DNA from: Bacillota bacterium
GTDB lineage: Bacteria > Bacillota > Clostridia > Ch29
NCBI GenBank assembly: GCA_013540605.1
Contig: JABVCK010000029.1
Location: 321,022-385,021, forward strand
Reading direction: 5' to 3'
DNA: 64,000 bases
The position numbers were made by a program, and so were the translations under genes. Below the pieces are notes generated by a model. That model saw only the letters and a program-made list of their open reading frames with translations. It was not told where the DNA came from and made no database searches. Shown here piece after piece: positions 34,268-42,165 of this stretch; within the stretch, counting starts at the first letter, position 1, and the number at the start of each line of letters is the position of its first letter.

Positions 34268-34945
34268 ATCCCGGGAAGACCGCATGAAAATGATTGATAG
34301 GGATAACAAAAAGCTCAGTATCAGCAGGCAGGCAAAACTCTTGAGCATTAAACGGACAAGACTTTATTACAAGCCTGTCCAGACAATTGATGAAGAGTAC
34401 CGTATCAAGCGTATTATTGATGAGGTGTATGAGGCTTGAATATTAACCATCCGAACTAGGTGTGGTCCGTGGATGTAACATATTGCAGGATGAAGAGAGG
34501 TTTCATGTATATGGTAGCAATCATAGACTGGTATTTCCGCTATATTGTTGGATTTGCATTGTCAAATACGCTTGAGAGGTCATTCGTTATAGAAGCAATC
34601 AAGAAGGCAATAAAAAGGTATGGTGCTCCAGAAATCATTAACAGTGATCAAGGCTGTCAGTTTACTTGTGACGATTACATAAATCTGCTGAAAACCAACA
34701 ATATTAAAATATCAATGGACGGAAAAGGCCGTGCACTTGATAACCAGCGTATAGAGCGTTTTTTCAGGTCCTACAAATGGGAGAAATTGTACCTTGAAGA
34801 ATATGAGACCGGACATCAACTGAGACAGATAACACAGGAATATATTGAATACTACAACAACAGGCGGCCACATCAGTCATTGGACTACAAAACACCGGCA
34901 GAATACTATTTTGGATGTTGCAATCAGCTTCCTGAAGTAGTTTAG
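34227..34945 (+). pseudogene. IS3-family transposase OrfB, disrupted
   Basis: The first part (34227-34439) encodes the N-terminal region ending RIKRIIDEVYEA. The next part, in another frame, encodes NINHPN, then a TAG in place of the usual CAG (glutamine), then VWSVDVTYCRMKRGFMYMVA and the rest of the rve integrase core to 34945, with the catalytic D (VDVTY), D (NSDQG) and E (NQRIERFFRS). About 40-50 codons that normally connect the two parts are missing. The gene cannot make active transposase. Confidence 0.85.
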
Positions 34946-35165
34946 AGGTTCTTGGGGCTCTGCCCCAAACCCCGTCCTCGTCGGAAGGCAGCCGGTCTGT
35001 CATAACAGACCGGAAAGCAAAAGGATGTATGCGGATTGGATGTCAAGGGCCAAGATGAACTCGCATACGCTCGCCCTGACATCCACCAACAGAGTGTATT
35101 GATGTAAGTATCTAAAATAAAAGAAAGGAGACCTAACTTAGCCCGGCAAAAAAATTGTCTTGACA

Positions 35166-35283
35166 ATGGGGAGCATCATACTGGTTTTACAGTTCATAGA
35201 ATATTCAAGGCGTAACCAAACATGGTACCTGTCCCCATGTTTGTAGCAGCAGGAATAATGTCTTTTTCATAGTAACCTCCTAA
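35166..35283. other. Gap with a GGTACCTGTCCCC hairpin
   Basis: AAACATGG and CCATGTTT flank GTACCTGTCC and can pair. It belongs to the same loose class as the GGGGACA repeats. No gene is seen. Confidence 0.4.
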
Positions 35284-35520
35284 CTAATCGGTAGGCCAAG
35301 AATATAAAGTTATTTGATCTGCTATTTTAAAGTTTGCCGGTGTTGAACTAAATTGCATATTAATAGTTGGTGCACTTCCTACGGGCCAATCAAAACCAAA
35401 TGATGATAATGTAGCATCGGTCCATGTATGCTCATAGCTTTCAATTTGGAAATCTCCTTCTCTGTCTGATGTACAAATTATATATGTATAGTCCTTGACA
35501 CTAAAATTTATTCCTATCTT
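35284..35520 (-). pseudogene. Remnant of a protein of unknown function
   Basis: The minus strand is open for about 79 codons from a stop at 35521-35523 down to TAG 35284. The decoded tail includes YTYIICTSDREGDFQIESYE and ends ADQITLYSWPTD. No start codon with a ribosome site is present near the upstream end, so this appears to be the 3' part of a broken gene, perhaps cut by the nearby insertion events. I do not recognise the family. Confidence 0.45.
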
Positions 35521-35550
35521 TCAGCTGTGCCGGTGTCAAGGTGTCATCTT

Positions 35551-36279
35551 CTATCTACCGGTTATACGATTTGGAATATATTTCTGTAAGTGTCTATTGG
35601 CTTCTGCCTCCTGTTCGGGTTTTATAAGCAAGTAAAAGTTTGCTTCCTTTTCTATTTGTTTTTTATTCTTTTTCCAAAAAAACAAAGGGTAAGGTTTGGG
35701 AGTCCAACGACAATGAATTTTTAGTTTCCCGGGTTCTTCCCATTCAGCCGAATATATTTCATCCCAGCGGAGGAACAGTAATCCGTATATTATCCCTTTT
35801 CCCCGTATTTCAGGCTGTCGTAAGAAGCGGAGAATTAATAAAAATCCAAAATGCAGCAAAGTAACTAAAGCTGCCGATTCTCCCAAAATTTTCAATAGTA
35901 TTATTTCTTCTATCACTTCCTGAGGTAAATCTGACTCCATATAGAATTGAATATCATTATTAACCCCAATATATACAAGCCATATCGATCCTACTAATGC
36001 CAGTAGTACGAACCAGAAAGGTAAATTGAAGTTTTTGAGTTTCATTTTCATAATTTTTTTACCTGCCCATTTTGTCCGGAATATTTCTGTATAATTAATG
36101 TGTAATCCAACGGGTAGATATAGAATAAACAGGATTATTGGGAACTGAACGAAATGCCTTAGGGTTAATTTTTCCCACGGCAGGTCAAGTACGTTAATAC
36201 CAGTAACTGCATTATAGCTACAGGAAGTTAAAAATAGGGCTGTGGTTATTAAATATACCAAATAGATTTTTTTTCGCAT
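35551..36279 (-). CDS. Integral membrane protein of unknown function (DUF5673-like tail)
   Basis: The 242-residue protein has a signal-anchor with a lipobox-like LFLTSCS (cysteine near residue 20) and three further hydrophobic segments (about 45-62, 88-108, 135-152). The last third is polar and resembles the DUF5673 pattern (YGLLFLRWDEIYSAEWEEPG), often seen in membrane proteins with PH-like tails. ATG 36279 follows AAGGGATATAGTTA. It lies between the IS3 and ISNCY elements and may be cargo of the island. Function unknown. Confidence 0.65.
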   Translation of the reverse strand: MRKKIYLVYLITTALFLTSCSYNAVTGINVLDLPWEKLTLRHFVQFPIILFILYLPVGLHINYTEIFRTKWAGKKIMKMKLKNFNLPFWFVLLALVGSIWLVYIGVNNDIQFYMESDLPQEVIEEIILLKILGESAALVTLLHFGFLLILRFLRQPEIRGKGIIYGLLFLRWDEIYSAEWEEPGKLKIHCRWTPKPYPLFFWKKNKKQIEKEANFYLLIKPEQEAEANRHLQKYIPNRITGR

Positions 36280-36394
36280 TAACTATATCCCTTCTTTATA
36301 TACTGATTTTGTTTGGTATTGTTCATCTGTAACGACATTATAATATTCTGTATGAAGAGATAGAACCCCTTCAAACTTTCAAATTAGTCTAACT

Positions 36395-38029
36395 AGTTAC
36401 TCCTGAAAAAGTAGCAGTTTTTAAGTCTTCCTGCACATAGTCCTCAACTTATATTTTACTTTTGTAGTTCTTCTACATTTTCTATATCATGCTGGCTATC
36501 TTTTGCAGGTTATAGGCAAATATTCCGTTACCCACCCAGGTTTTCGTTCCCTGGTAACCCCTTGACAGGCTACGACCCAAACCATATTTGCGTTTCAATA
36601 GGCTAATCCTAGCCTCGATACCAGCACGAAAGCGTTGCAGCCGTCTGAAGGCAGGCTGTTTTTCTTTGACCTTCTGCTTTTTACTGAGTTTGCCTTTTTT
36701 AGGCAGACTTATCCTTTTGACACCTTCCTTTTCACACAGCTCTTCATTGGCTTTAGAGCCAAAACCTCTATCGGCAGCTATACCACATGGGGCCTTGCCG
36801 AACAGTTCCTGATGTTTTTCAAGGCTGTTTGATAGTAGAGTATCATCAGCAGGATTGCCACAGTATAATTCATAGCCCGTTATTACGCCTTCTTCTGTTT
36901 CCTGTATCAGTACCTTGTATCCAAACTCGGTAGGGTTCTTGGGCTTGCCATTCTTTATCGGCCGGGCATCTGTATCATAGATGCTTACTATTCTGTCAGG
37001 GATATTCCGGTTCCCCGAAATCACCTGCTTGCTTTGGTCAATAACCCTTTGGGCCACTTGAAGCTGTTCTGTCAGTTTTTCTACCAACTGTTTTGTCCTG
37101 CGGGAGGCATTTTTGCCATCACGCCATAGCTTATGATACGCATTTCTTAGTACTCCGGTTGCTTCTTCTATTACATCTTCTGCTACAGATATGATTTTCT
37201 CGGTTATCTTGTCGATTTCTTTTATCGCCTCACCTGTACGACGCTTGGCCATCTTGGAGATATTAAGCGCTTTCTTTTTTACGCTGCGGTTTCTATCTTG
37301 AAATTTTGTCCTTATGGCTGCACCACTTTCCTTGATTTTCTTTACTGTTTGGGTAATAACCTTTATGGTGTCTTGTAAAAGTCTTGCATCAGTCGGATGG
37401 TGAATATCTGTTTCTATCACTGTGGTATCTATACGCAGTTTACGGCCGCGTATAAGTTTCTGGTCCCTGGCTTTTTCAAGCAGCAACCTGTTAAGTTCTT
37501 CTACCGTTTCTGCACCATATTTCTTAGTCAGTTTAATCAGTGTGGTAGAATGCGGCACTTCTTCATCCAAGCTTATGCGGCAGAACTTACGCCAGCTGAT
37601 GCTGTCGGATACTTCTTTTACCAGGGTCTCATAACCAAGTTGGTATCGGAACTTAAGATACATCATTCGGATATATGTTTCCACAGTTACAGAAGGCCTG
37701 CCGATTTTCGTATTAGACTTATCTATGTACGGCTCGAAGAACCGCTTATCATCGAGGCATTCATCTATTCTTCGCAACTCCTCCGGCAACACTTGCAACT
37801 CTTTGGGCAATATTTGTTCCCATATGGTGATCTGACTGTTTCTTAGTACTAACATGTGGACCACCTGCAGGAACTTAAAGATTTCTGTAGAACTATTATT
37901 GTCATAGGGCTTCCCTCCTGTGGTTATCTTTGGTTTTTGTCTACCTTAAAGATTCTCCATCAGGTCTGGGAAACCCTTTTTGTTTATATTTTTTTTTAGC
38001 ATTTTGGTCCCACTTTTTCAGGAGTAACT
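36395..38029 (-). mobile_element. ISNCY/IS5-like insertion sequence with 18-bp perfect ends
   Basis: Perfect 18-bp inverted repeats AGTTACTCCTGAAAAAGT (36395-36412) and its complement (38012-38029) bound the element. The 4-base sequence AACT directly flanks both ends (36391-36394 and 38030-38033) and is the probable target duplication. The element is 1,635 bp and carries one intact transposase gene. Confidence 0.85.
36482..37855 (-). CDS. DDE transposase (ISNCY / IS5-like)
   Basis: The 457-residue protein has an N-terminal DUF772-type domain (GRPSVTVETYIRMMYLKFRY), the first catalytic region LRIDTTVIETDIHHPTD, a long helical insertion (about 190-290), the second region GIAADRGFGSKANEE and the last FRAGIEARISLLKRKYGLGR. 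ATG 37855 follows CAGGTGG; the frame could start at GTG 37864. It is intact, and the flanking perfect ends suggest recent movement. Confidence 0.88.
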   Translation of the reverse strand: MLVLRNSQITIWEQILPKELQVLPEELRRIDECLDDKRFFEPYIDKSNTKIGRPSVTVETYIRMMYLKFRYQLGYETLVKEVSDSISWRKFCRISLDEEVPHSTTLIKLTKKYGAETVEELNRLLLEKARDQKLIRGRKLRIDTTVIETDIHHPTDARLLQDTIKVITQTVKKIKESGAAIRTKFQDRNRSVKKKALNISKMAKRRTGEAIKEIDKITEKIISVAEDVIEEATGVLRNAYHKLWRDGKNASRRTKQLVEKLTEQLQVAQRVIDQSKQVISGNRNIPDRIVSIYDTDARPIKNGKPKNPTEFGYKVLIQETEEGVITGYELYCGNPADDTLLSNSLEKHQELFGKAPCGIAADRGFGSKANEELCEKEGVKRISLPKKGKLSKKQKVKEKQPAFRRLQRFRAGIEARISLLKRKYGLGRSLSRGYQGTKTWVGNGIFAYNLQKIASMI

Positions 38030-38206
38030 AACTAACACTAAACTTAGCAGCTCTAATTGTGAATAATGGAGTGAAAACAAACTGAGCTATAACCCATTCC
38101 TCTATTAGAGTATAAACATTTTGCAAATATCAAATTGGGATGAATCATAGCTCAGTTCAATATTGCCCTAATCAAAGAATAATGTCACGGATTTTTTGTT
38201 TCCATT

Positions 38207-39040
38207 TTACAAACCAGCCCATGCAATATATCTTGAAACCCATGGCCCGGTTTCATAATATTTACCATCCAAACCTTTAGCCAAAGCACGTTCGTTAAAT
38301 TTATATGTTTTAAAAAGTGTATTGTGTTCGTATTCCTCTTGAACAAATCTAGCACTTTTTACTTGTGAAGCAAGTACATGCGCAACAAGACCTGCTGCTA
38401 TACTAGCTGCATAATCATATGCTGGAGGGAGTTTAGAGGTAAAACTATGCACAATGAAAACAGCAATAGCAGCTACGCCTACTTCTATAAGCACAACAGA
38501 CCAAGTATTGTCAATATTTCTTGTTGTTATATAGCTCCAGGTACCACCGGGATTTGGAATATCCACATAACTAGCTGCTAGTGGATATTCATACTCGTCC
38601 TCAGAAACTTGTGTTAATGATTTTGACTCGGTTATTTCTAGCTCGTATGCAATATCTTTATCGTTAATGGTCATTATATTGTCTTTTTTAAAAGATATTA
38701 CCTCTACATATCCATCTGTAATTGTTACATATATATCACCATCTGATGTAGTGTAAAATAACACTGGTTTTCCTTCATGGACCATTGCCCAAGCTAGATT
38801 TTTAGTTTCTCCTACAGTTTCATTTACTATTTTTTGATTTTCATTTGACAATTCACTTAAATTTGTGAGTAATGGTTCATTTATTCTTTTTTCGATCTTT
38901 TCCCTCTCAGTTTTTGGTAATCTATTCATATATTCTTTCAATTCAGAGTTTATATTTGGCTGTTCAAATCTACTTTGGCCAGAAACAGTTAAAGGGAAAA
39001 CCATGCAAAGCACCAAAACTAATGATACTATTCTTTTCAT
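38207..39040 (-). CDS. Secreted/membrane protein of unknown function
   Basis: The 277-residue protein has a signal peptide (MKRIVSLVLVLCMVFPLTVSGQ), a charged helical stretch, a beta-rich middle (about 80-150: GKPVLFYTTSDGDIYVTITD) and a hydrophobic hairpin at about 183-225 (VVLIEVGVAAIAVFIVHSF and AASIAAGLVAHVLA) before a polar C-terminus. ATG 39040 follows GGGAGGTAACCAA. It lies downstream of the second riboswitch/LytTR unit, in the same direction. I do not recognise the family; the membrane hairpin and signal suggest envelope location. Confidence 0.7.
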   Translation of the reverse strand: MKRIVSLVLVLCMVFPLTVSGQSRFEQPNINSELKEYMNRLPKTEREKIEKRINEPLLTNLSELSNENQKIVNETVGETKNLAWAMVHEGKPVLFYTTSDGDIYVTITDGYVEVISFKKDNIMTINDKDIAYELEITESKSLTQVSEDEYEYPLAASYVDIPNPGGTWSYITTRNIDNTWSVVLIEVGVAAIAVFIVHSFTSKLPPAYDYAASIAAGLVAHVLASQVKSARFVQEEYEHNTLFKTYKFNERALAKGLDGKYYETGPWVSRYIAWAGL

Positions 39041-39225
39041 TTGGTTACCTCCCTTGTATAATTAGTTTTTCTCCTTTGAATTTTCAATCCACTCTTAAAT
39101 GTATTTTAATGTTTATTTTGTCACGCTCTCATAAGCACCACTCCCCTCTCCTAATCTCCTTTACCTTTACAGAGACCGGAGAGGGAGGTATAATGGACTT
39201 AACTCCCCGCCTGTCCCTGAGACAG
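39041..39225. other. Leader region of the 38207-39040 gene
   Basis: No gene is seen. The stretch holds AT-rich sequence next to the gene start and a small palindrome CCTGTCCCTGAGACAGG at about 39210-39226. Confidence 0.4.
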
Positions 39226-39295
39226 GTAAAGGGTGAGCCCCTGCCAATGTATAGTCCCTCGAAAAGATGTGTGCATTGGCGGGGATATTTGTTTT
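39226..39295. repeat. Palindromic intergenic element, copy A
   Basis: On the minus strand the element reads CCCCGCCAATG, then a loop containing ACACATCTTTTCGAGGGACT, then CATTGGCAGGGG, giving an 11-bp stem with one bulge. A second copy lies at 42655-42724 with differences in the stem. Copy A lies just after the LytTR 2 stop in the direction of transcription and may act as a terminator or processing site. Confidence 0.7.
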
Positions 39296-39381
39296 TTGTT
39301 CTTTACCCAATTATACAAATACAAAATTCCATCTTCAACCTATATTGTTCTAAAATGTCATTTCAATGTCTGAAAATGCAT

Positions 39382-39705
39382 CTAAAACAAATCATGTCCG
39401 TATTTTTTAGAAATATAGGCGTACTCATCATAGTTATAGAAAACGATTTTGTTGGATGTACGACAGTACGGTACTATTTTCTCTATTTTTTTAAGATTAA
39501 CTATGAAGGAACGGTGGGTTCTTGCAAAGTATCCTTGATTAAGCATGGATTCCATGTACTCAAGAGATTTATACGATACATATTTTTCCTGGTACGTATG
39601 AATAACCCTTTTTCGCTGGATGGATTCAATGAACAGAATCTCTTCGGGGTTTATTAATATACGTCCTTCAGTTGTGCTAAGCTCGATTAGCTGGGGTTGC
39701 TGCAT
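39382..39705 (-). CDS. Stand-alone LytTR DNA-binding regulator 2
   Basis: The 107-residue protein is a single LytTR domain (about 8-105: GRILINPEEILFIESIQRKR, then YFARTHRSFIVNLKKIEKIV). It has no sensor or receiver. It is transcribed from behind the second c-di-GMP-I riboswitch. ATG 39705 gives nine bases to GGAAGG; ATG 39711 and TTG 39714 are in frame but too close. It is a divergent paralogue of LytTR 1, sharing the ending of the fold (RTHRSFIVN / RSHKSYIIN). Confidence 0.87.
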   Translation of the reverse strand: MQQPQLIELSTTEGRILINPEEILFIESIQRKRVIHTYQEKYVSYKSLEYMESMLNQGYFARTHRSFIVNLKKIEKIVPYCRTSNKIVFYNYDEYAYISKKYGHDLF

Positions 39706-39786
39706 AAACATCAACCTTCCTCTCAGGCAAAACCGCTATTACCTGTAATCTGAGGTCTGCAGCGTATTTGAACATTAAAAAAGTTT

Positions 39787-39860
39787 GGCAGCCTGGCAAT
39801 CATGGCTTGAAGCTGTAGACCCATGGCTTTGCGTCCTTGCCTTTCGGCAAGTTTGCCTTT
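39787..39860 (-). ncRNA. c-di-GMP-I (GEMM) riboswitch aptamer 2
   Basis: Read on the minus strand, the sequence has GGCAAACTTGCCGAAAGGCA, then AGGACGCAAAGCCATGGGTC, a P3 arm and the 3' strand GCCAGGCTGCC, the same architecture as aptamer 1 and identical to it over the first 30 or so bases. AAACTTTTTTT follows directly, so the 3' strand plus T run could itself be a terminator. The downstream leader leads to LytTR 2. Confidence 0.9.
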
Positions 39861-40081
39861 ACAAAATTATCACTGTTCTTCTATACCTATAAATTCCTTT
39901 TCTGCTTATAAGACGTTTCTAAAACAAAAAATGTTACGCTTTTTTGGAAAATTTTCCTCTTTATAATTAAATTTGTACATGGTTCTCAGAGGATATTTGT
40001 TAGTTGATAAGTTATCCTTTATTCCCATGATTAGTATTTAATGGTATAATTATGCCAGAAAACCTTTTTGGAGGGGGCTTC

Positions 40082-40474
40082 ATGGAAAACTCAATTACTA
40101 AAGAAGAATACGTTGCAGCCTTCCAGAACATATACGCTCATTTATACAGAACGGTTCTATATATTTTAAAAGACCGACACCTGGCTTATGATATCGTCCA
40201 GGAGACTTTTATCAGGGGATGTAAAAAAATCGATACTTTGAACAATCCGGACAGTTTCAACCTGGATTCCCGCCTACTCATAACGAGGATTCAGTGAGAA
40301 TCCAGTAAAATCAAGGGGTTTGGTGCCTTGCATGTTCTTAAAATCATAGTTATGAGAAAAACACATAACGAGGTCACTTTCTAGTATTTATGCGGGGTTA
40401 AGCCATTCTCGTTACGTATTTCCGGGAATCCAGGTTTCAAGCCCTGGATAAACAGAATCGCTATCAATATAACG
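40082..40474 (+). pseudogene. ECF-type sigma factor gene, interrupted by a MITE and truncated
   Basis: ATG 40082 follows GGAGGGGG. The frame encodes the sigma region 2 start (FQNIYAHLYRTVLYILKDRH, then LAYDIVQETFIRGCKKI) and LNNPDSF up to 40260. A 174-bp MITE then intervenes. Removing the MITE and one TTTCAA copy restores the frame, and the sequence resumes at 40441 as KPWINRIAINIT, the expected continuation. The coding similarity ends at 40474 where a 15-base inverted repeat begins. Region 4 is missing, so no functional sigma factor is made. Confidence 0.85.
40261..40434. mobile_element. 174-bp MITE with 12-bp inverted ends and 6-bp target duplication
   Basis: The ends CCTGGATTCCCG and CGGGAATCCAGG are perfect inverted repeats, and a second inner pair (AACGAG / CTCGTT) extends the symmetry. 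TTTCAA flanks both sides (40255-40260 and 40435-40440). The element has no gene of its own and lies inside a sigma factor gene whose frame it splits. Confidence 0.9.
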
Positions 40475-40524
40475 TAACTCGTTGTGCTACCTGATATATC
40501 ACAGGTTATAGGAATATTATGGTA

Positions 40525-41602
40525 ACCCAAAAGGTTATGGTATCCCTGCAAAGGATAGCATCAAGCATTTTTAAAGAATGAGTATAAGGATTATTTATCC
40601 GAATACTAACTCTTTGATCCTTGAAACGTTAATATCTCGGCCTATAAGCTTATTGATGTAGTAACAAAGGTTGTAGGCCAAAAGCTTGGTCTTTATCCTG
40701 GTTATAAGGCCCCAGTATGACTTTGCCATTACCTTCTCTATATTGAGTTGCTGGGTAAGCTGGGAAGCAGAAGTCTCAATCCGTCGCCTTAACTTGAAGA
40801 TAAGCTGCCTTATGGCTTTTGGAAACTGTGTTTTGCTGCTTTTTCTCTTAATAGGCAGAAGGTCTATTTCCTTCTCGCTTTTTAAGTCGGCGGCGAAATC
40901 TGCTCCTATATATCCCTTATCTCCGATTAAGGTTATTCTCTGGTATGAGCTTATTAAATCCCATATGCCTTCCCGGTCATCAACATTGGCAGGAGTAATT
41001 ACAAAGTCTGTCACAAAGCCGTCCAGGGTAGCAAGCATATGCAGTTTATAACCCAGGTAAGTTTCCTTCTTGGAAGGACATTTGCCGTAGGCTGCTCCAT
41101 AACCTCTAAAGGTTTTATGGAACGTTGCTCTCCCAAACTTACATACTGGTATAGGTATACTGTCTACTATCCTGTAGGGCTCTGTTGCATAGCCTGTAAG
41201 AGTTGAGAGCTCTTTGCGTATTTCCTCTATAACTGCATGCAGGTTCCTTCTGGTTCTGTTGAACCTGATTCTGTCACAGAACCTTGGGAACAGATCTCTC
41301 ATATTCTTCTTACAAAAACCAAACCAAGCTTTTTCCGAGTCGATAGTGAGTAATTCTCCAACAATGCTTATGGTAATTATTTCACTGTCGCTCATGATAG
41401 AATCATTGATATTACAGCGATTCGCAATATGTGTTGGAACTACTTTCTGGTAAATGTCGTCAATTATCACATAGGCGACAGTTACAAAGTCTTTTAAGTT
41501 TTCAATTTCTCTGATAGAATAATCTCTATCAAGTTCCAGCATATTTTGTGACCCCCTATCATTTTTGTCGTTATTAATGATAGGTTACATAATGTGCTGG
41601 GT
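40525..41602 (-). mobile_element. IS982-family insertion sequence
   Basis: The ends, read inward, are ACCCAAAAGGTTATGGTA on the left and ACCCAGCACATTATGTAA on the right, an imperfect inverted repeat starting ACCC as is usual in IS982. Total length about 1,078 bp fits the family. No target duplication is clear. Confidence 0.75.
40595..41542 (-). CDS. IS982-family transposase
   Basis: The 315-residue DDE transposase has the family patterns MSDSEIITISIVGELLTIDS, YRIVDSIPIPVCKFGRA (first Asp), LIGDKGYIGADFAADL (second Asp) and the ERRIETSASQLTQ-like helix (RRRIETSASQL, catalytic Glu). The frame is intact from ATG 41542 to 40595. Confidence 0.93.
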   Translation of the reverse strand: MLELDRDYSIREIENLKDFVTVAYVIIDDIYQKVVPTHIANRCNINDSIMSDSEIITISIVGELLTIDSEKAWFGFCKKNMRDLFPRFCDRIRFNRTRRNLHAVIEEIRKELSTLTGYATEPYRIVDSIPIPVCKFGRATFHKTFRGYGAAYGKCPSKKETYLGYKLHMLATLDGFVTDFVITPANVDDREGIWDLISSYQRITLIGDKGYIGADFAADLKSEKEIDLLPIKRKSSKTQFPKAIRQLIFKLRRRIETSASQLTQQLNIEKVMAKSYWGLITRIKTKLLAYNLCYYINKLIGRDINVSRIKELVFG

Positions 41603-41606
41603 TTTT

Positions 41607-41996
41607 TCATTCGCAATTTTTTCCTGTTAAAAAGCTAGCACAACGAGTTAATTTATCTAAGGCCTTTAAAATCTCATCTCTTTTCTCCCCATTGATTATG
41701 GATTTTAGAGGATCTTCGCTATTATTTATATCTTCGAGTTGTTCGATATTTTCTAACGAAGTAATTTTTGCGTTTTTCTTAGCAATATTTCTGGCTTTAT
41801 TTGCGGCTACAGCCGAAATCCACGGTTCAAGCTTATCTATATCCTTTAGCCTGTGCAAGTTAATAAAAGCTTCGAGAAAAGCCTCCTGTGCGGCATCATA
41901 GGCAATCGTCTCATCATGTATTACGAGGTATGTGGACCTATATACTTTTCCGAAGCATGATTTATACAGAGCGCTAAAAGATTCCTCGCGCCTCAT
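41607..41996 (-). pseudogene. ECF-type sigma factor gene, 3' truncated
   Basis: ATG 41996 follows AGGTGA. The frame encodes sigma region 2 (ESFSALYKSCFGKVYRSTYL, then AYDAAQEAFLEAFINLHRL) and the linker up to ILKALDKL, where region 4 should begin. At 41650 the coding similarity ends inside the 15-bp inverted repeat and the frame runs on for 14 unrelated residues to a stop. Region 4, needed for -35 recognition, is absent. It faces the other sigma fragment across the IS982 copy. Confidence 0.82.
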
Positions 41997-42103
41997 ATTG
42001 CAGTCACCTGACTTTTTTTATATATCTTACCTTATTTTAACTTCCATCTCAATAATAGCAATCGGATAATCAAAGAATTTTCTTTAAAAATTTCAAGAAA
42101 AGT

Positions 42104-42132
42104 GAAACCTTTTTTGTTGCTAAGTTGTGTAT
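42104..42132 (+). promoter_or_regulatory. ECF-like promoter before the small secreted protein gene
   Basis: GAAACC at 42104-42109 and GTGTAT at 42127-42132 are 17 bases apart, resembling promoters read by ECF sigma factors (GAAAC -35). It lies in the gap shared with the truncated sigma gene, which points the other way. Confidence 0.35.
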
Positions 42133-42165
42133 ATAGTAGAGGATATTTGAAAGGTGGTACCGAAT

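Larger units (their letters stand above)
33875..35165 (+). mobile_element. Degenerate IS3-family insertion sequence
   Basis: The ends share an inverted repeat: TGTCAATGTACAAGCC on the left and TGTCAAGACAATTTTT on the right (read inward), both running into TTTGCCGGG. OrfA is intact but orfB is broken, with an internal deletion, a frame change and a stop. The 3' part (34946-35160) has GC-rich hairpins but no gene. No target duplication is obvious. Confidence 0.75.
40475..41650. repeat. 15-bp inverted repeats flanking the IS982 copy
   Basis: TAACTCGTTGTGCTA at 40475-40489 is exactly repeated in reverse at 41636-41650. Each lies 33-35 bases outside the IS982 ends, and both mark the exact points where the two sigma gene fragments stop. 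Further in, ACAGG occurs at a similar distance on both sides. They may be the ends of an older element into which IS982 inserted. Confidence 0.75.

Noticed and set aside
39226-39295. Third riboswitch candidate in the island
   Set aside because: The element folds as a simple hairpin, has a second copy placed after a gene, and does not match conserved features of known riboswitch classes that I can recognise.
38872-39657. 261-codon plus-strand frame
   Set aside because: It crosses the LytTR 2 gene, the palindromic element and the start of the secreted protein gene, all on the minus strand, and its translation shows no family pattern.
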